Assembly: GCA_017428055.1 (NCBI GenBank)
Contig: JAFRRN010000013.1
Location: forward strand, 16,733 to 80,732
Reading direction: 5' to 3'
From: Prevotella sp.
GTDB taxonomy: Bacteria; Bacteroidota; Bacteroidia; Bacteroidales; Bacteroidaceae
Length of the DNA stretch: 64,000 nucleotides
The position numbers were made by a program, and so were the translations under genes. The notes under the pieces are model-generated. The model saw only the letters and a list, made by a program, of their open reading frames with translations. It did no database searches and had not been told where the DNA came from. Below are positions 62,701 through 64,000 of the stretch, piece by piece (the stretch's first letter is position 1; each line of letters begins with the position of its first letter).

Positions 62701-63250
62701 GAAATCATGGAATTTCGCAGGAGACACATTCCCCGTAGACGACTGGACTCGCACCGTGGTACCCGTGTCCATCAAGGGATTTATCGACAAATACCAACAA
62801 TACAGCACCATGAAGTCCTCTGTACAGGGTTTTAACGGCTTGGCTTTCTCCTATTCGGGAACCCAGTCGTTCTATCTCTATACAGGATGTGGCATGTACA
62901 CCCTCCGCGACGACGAGGTCTCCGTGGCAGGCACAGGCGACCATGACATTGGCGAATGGGCATACGTGATGGGTACACAAGAGGGAATCGACTACCGTGC
63001 CGCAGACTCCGTGACCGTCTACAAGATGGGCGACATCGCTTTCCCCTTACGCAATCGGGACAACCTTACCGTCTATCGCTCATTGAATGTTTACGAGCCT
63101 CTCCACGACACCGCTCTTTCGACAATCCGCACCATAGCCATTCCCACTGCCAACGAGGATTGCTATACATTGCAAGGCATCCGCATCAATGGGCCAAAGG
63201 CCAAGGGCATCTATATCTATAGAGGCAAGAAATATGTACAGACGGAATAA
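59759..63250 (+). CDS. Secreted GH106-like alpha-L-rhamnosidase
   Basis: An 1163-residue exported glycosidase with signal peptide (KKAFVTLSIILLGVLSAWS). The N-terminal catalytic region is of GH106 type: GTRWWWMGSAVDDANLAWNL, GLGTVEITPIYG, MDVDMNMGTGWPFGGPSV, later FNDSYEVYYADWTPKMFEEF. A beta-sandwich, galactose-binding-like stretch lies at about residues 700-860 (FKIDLGDVRESARVYLNDTY, NTLRIEVTNLPANRIRQMD). GH106 enzymes remove terminal rhamnose, for example from rhamnogalacturonan. The end (CYTLQGIRINGPKAKGIYIY) is a short sorting-like tail. The gene follows the transporter gene by 6 bp, but a separate promoter cannot be excluded. A strong terminator follows. Confidence 0.9.
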   Translation: MKKAFVTLSIILLGVLSAWSEGTPSWPLPQKEAKAGTRWWWMGSAVDDANLAWNLAEYARVGLGTVEITPIYGVQGNEAHELKFLETPWMNALKKTYQEAEALGMDVDMNMGTGWPFGGPSVTIDQAAGKLEYVQQTIIGDGTSEQTVSIALDSPHAKLNKVMAYPMDGNEGAVTELTDHVSGKSVKWIAPTGKWMLLAIYNGHTLQAVKRAAPGGEGYVLDHFDADAVKAYLQRFEDAFAASGTPYPHCFFNDSYEVYYADWTPKMFEEFEKYRGYKLEEHMHQLLGFATDDNNQVLSDYRATINDMLINNFTRQWTEWAHRHGTLTRNQAHGSPANLIDVYAAVDIPEIEGFGLTDFGIRGLRTDKGFTRANYSDFATLKYASSAAHITGKTLTSSETFTWLTEHFRTSLSQMKPDLDLMFLSGVNHVLFHGTTYSPQEAAWPGWKFYAAIDMSPTNSIWRDAPELMTYIERCQSFLQMGKSDNDFLVYAPFTNAWHKDKKKGTVFADRLLTFPIDNLSSKMPDVKNTTNQVLNAGFDCDFISDKFLLTAKVIDGMIETEGGTRYKGLVIPVTQDMPSDVKSHLEEMAQQGASIVFQSDSETLEGIGAKPEAIRTELGLRAMRRSNDTGYHYFISNLTSHHVSEFVSLSVPFASVAMFDPMTGAIFTPAVENGKIMLDLKSGQSVILQTYTTQYVTCDSIYRQKDELGRITLDGAWTLAFTDDSTPVVTKTYDLGSLQSWENLDDKTAQLMGTGIYTTTFNVPSQQMEAANGGFKIDLGDVRESARVYLNDTYVGCAWCAPFILDLGNLVKEGENTLRIEVTNLPANRIRQMDIDQVKWRIFEDVNILDILNGNIGVSGVTSFANWDKMPSGLASSVSLIPTSIHGTQMNAIISAMQKDEVNDTLYYPLYKLSMPNGKAISHVSAQDGEKKPFHDFTVTYQDDGTALLLLRGQANGGIMLTANGQEKCYIPVSGAYHLKKSWNFAGDTFPVDDWTRTVVPVSIKGFIDKYQQYSTMKSSVQGFNGLAFSYSGTQSFYLYTGCGMYTLRDDEVSVAGTGDHDIGEWAYVMGTQEGIDYRAADSVTVYKMGDIAFPLRNRDNLTVYRSLNVYEPLHDTALSTIRTIAIPTANEDCYTLQGIRINGPKAKGIYIYRGKKYVQTE

Positions 63251-63294
63251 CTTGCCCTAAACATTCGGTTAATACCATCAACAGAAAGACGTGT

Positions 63295-63336
63295 AAAGGA
63301 TTAGAATGATTCCCCCAATCATCATTCTAATCCTTT
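63295..63336 (+). terminator. Strong bidirectional-looking terminator after the GH106 gene
   Basis: A perfect 16-bp stem (AAAGGATTAGAATGAT pairs with ATCATTCTAATCCTTT), 10-nt loop, followed by a short T-run. Its symmetry would also work for transcription from the right. Confidence 0.8.
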
Positions 63337-63504
63337 TCCGTCAGCATTGAATAATGTCAAAATTTTATCACAAAACAAGCGTTCATGACTGCGGTTTTTT
63401 CCATCCATCCCGACTTTAGGCAAAATAATCCCCATTTTTCCTCGTTTTGTAACTTGCTGAATGCTAACACTTTGCGAAACAGAGGCATTGGACTTCGCCT
63501 AAAA

Positions 63505-63613
63505 ATGTGGCATTTTAACATTATTTGGGGGGCATCCGCCATCGATGAATGCCACATCTACGGCCAATAACCCATACGGTTATGCCCGACGGATGCCCCC
63601 CAAAAAATGTTAA
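63505..63613. repeat. Nested and interleaved inverted repeats, structured element or MITE-like remnant
   Basis: A 24-bp inverted repeat with one mismatch: TTAACATT...GGGGGGCATCCG at 63515-63538 and its complement at 63590-63613, 51 bp apart. A second pair, ATGTGGCATT (63505-63514) with AATGCCACAT (63548-63557), interleaves with the first. ATAACC/GGTTAT forms a small hairpin inside. The surrounding 63251-64000 holds no convincing gene, only short frames. Confidence 0.65.
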
Positions 63614-63956
63614 TTGGCAATCTCGGGCAGGAATAACCTGGTTTTTGGGGGCAATTAAGCCCTATTAACATTTCTGATGAAGCTATTTTCCATTCCCGCC
63701 ATGCGTCGTTTTGTCAATATTTTTCGCCATTTTTTAAACCCCGTCTCACTCATATCCAAACGAAATGACAAGCACATTCTTACCCATCACATTGGGAGAA
63801 GAAGGGGCTGTATGGCAGGACATTAACCGTTTGCATTAACAACCTTTTTATTGAATTAACTACACTAGTGTCCACTTAAATCTGTTAACAATTCTCTAAA
63901 ACATCAATAAATAGTAGGCTTTTGAGCATTTTGAGTTACGTGTACATTTATTTTGC

Positions 63957-63964
63957 TACCTTTG
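63957..63964 (+). promoter_or_regulatory. Promoter reading out of the right edge
   Basis: TACCTTTG at 63957-63964 with TTTG at 63930-63933, 23 bp upstream. The downstream gene is outside the window. Confidence 0.5.
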
Positions 63965-64000
63965 CGGTCTGTTATCAAAATGTAAGTATACGGTTTACAA

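Noticed and set aside
1-64000. rRNA, tRNA, prophage or intact insertion sequence
   Set aside because: None of the diagnostic sequences, transposase or phage structural genes were seen on either strand.

Overview
The window looks like chromosome from a Bacteroidales bacterium, most probably a Prevotella or close relative. The evidence is the recurrent Bacteroidota promoter signature (TTTG, about 19-23 bp, then TAnnTTTG), the hybrid-type IspG, DUF3244 and GIN-domain proteins, BspA-like leucine-rich-repeat proteins, and secreted glycosidases ending in a short sorting-like tail (IYxxxGxK...GIYI..GxK). No rRNA, tRNA, CRISPR array or intact insertion sequence was seen.

Layout. 1-4.8 kb: a leftward housekeeping operon (unknown gene, rpoN, PAP2 phosphatase, purE, ispG) with a shortened ispG. 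4.9-10.4 kb: a 1569-residue exonuclease/RecQ/UvrD-like fusion helicase with a roughly 300-nt leader, beside an orphan HigA-type regulator with a palindromic operator. 10.4-23 kb: secreted S9 peptidase, GH95 fucosidase, acyltransferase, AlkD-type glycosylase, AAA ATPase and several unknowns. 23-25.5 kb: an envelope operon (GIN-domain lipoprotein, ECF sigma factor fused to a membrane segment, small secreted protein) bordered by a 22-bp array of palindromes. 25.7-37.1 kb: an accessory locus. It holds a glycosyltransferase, a histidine phosphatase, a membrane TPR regulator, a DUF3244 secreted protein, a beta-helix protein, a sensor-less copy of the regulator's C-terminal domain, and two LRR surface proteins separated by a precisely truncated second beta-helix gene. 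37.1-59.7 kb: mostly metabolism and housekeeping (HAD phosphatase, papain-like protease, U32 peptidase, SufE, rRNA/tRNA methyltransferase, ECF/anti-sigma pair, ArgB-SpeA-AroK-TopA, Nudix, sialate esterase, AroQ, O-methyltransferase, Na/Pi transporter, nucleoside kinase, KorAB, DASS transporter). 59.8-63.3 kb: GH106 rhamnosidase. The last 750 bp are non-coding and structured.

The most interesting region is 28-37 kb. Two genes encoding the same putative DNA-binding C-terminal domain are each followed directly by helically phased TGTAGRTAAA direct repeats. At both places the last repeat starts 48-49 bp upstream of a TATATTTG promoter box that drives a secreted protein gene. This suggests a regulator/operator family that has been duplicated together with its surface-protein targets. 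A tandem duplication can be read to the base: a copy of the LRR 3' end plus the end of the neighbouring HAD gene is joined in frame-blind fashion to the middle of a beta-helix gene. The two LRR 3' ends remain almost identical over 360 bp, which suggests ongoing gene conversion.

All family names come from motif recognition in the translated sequence; no database search was run.
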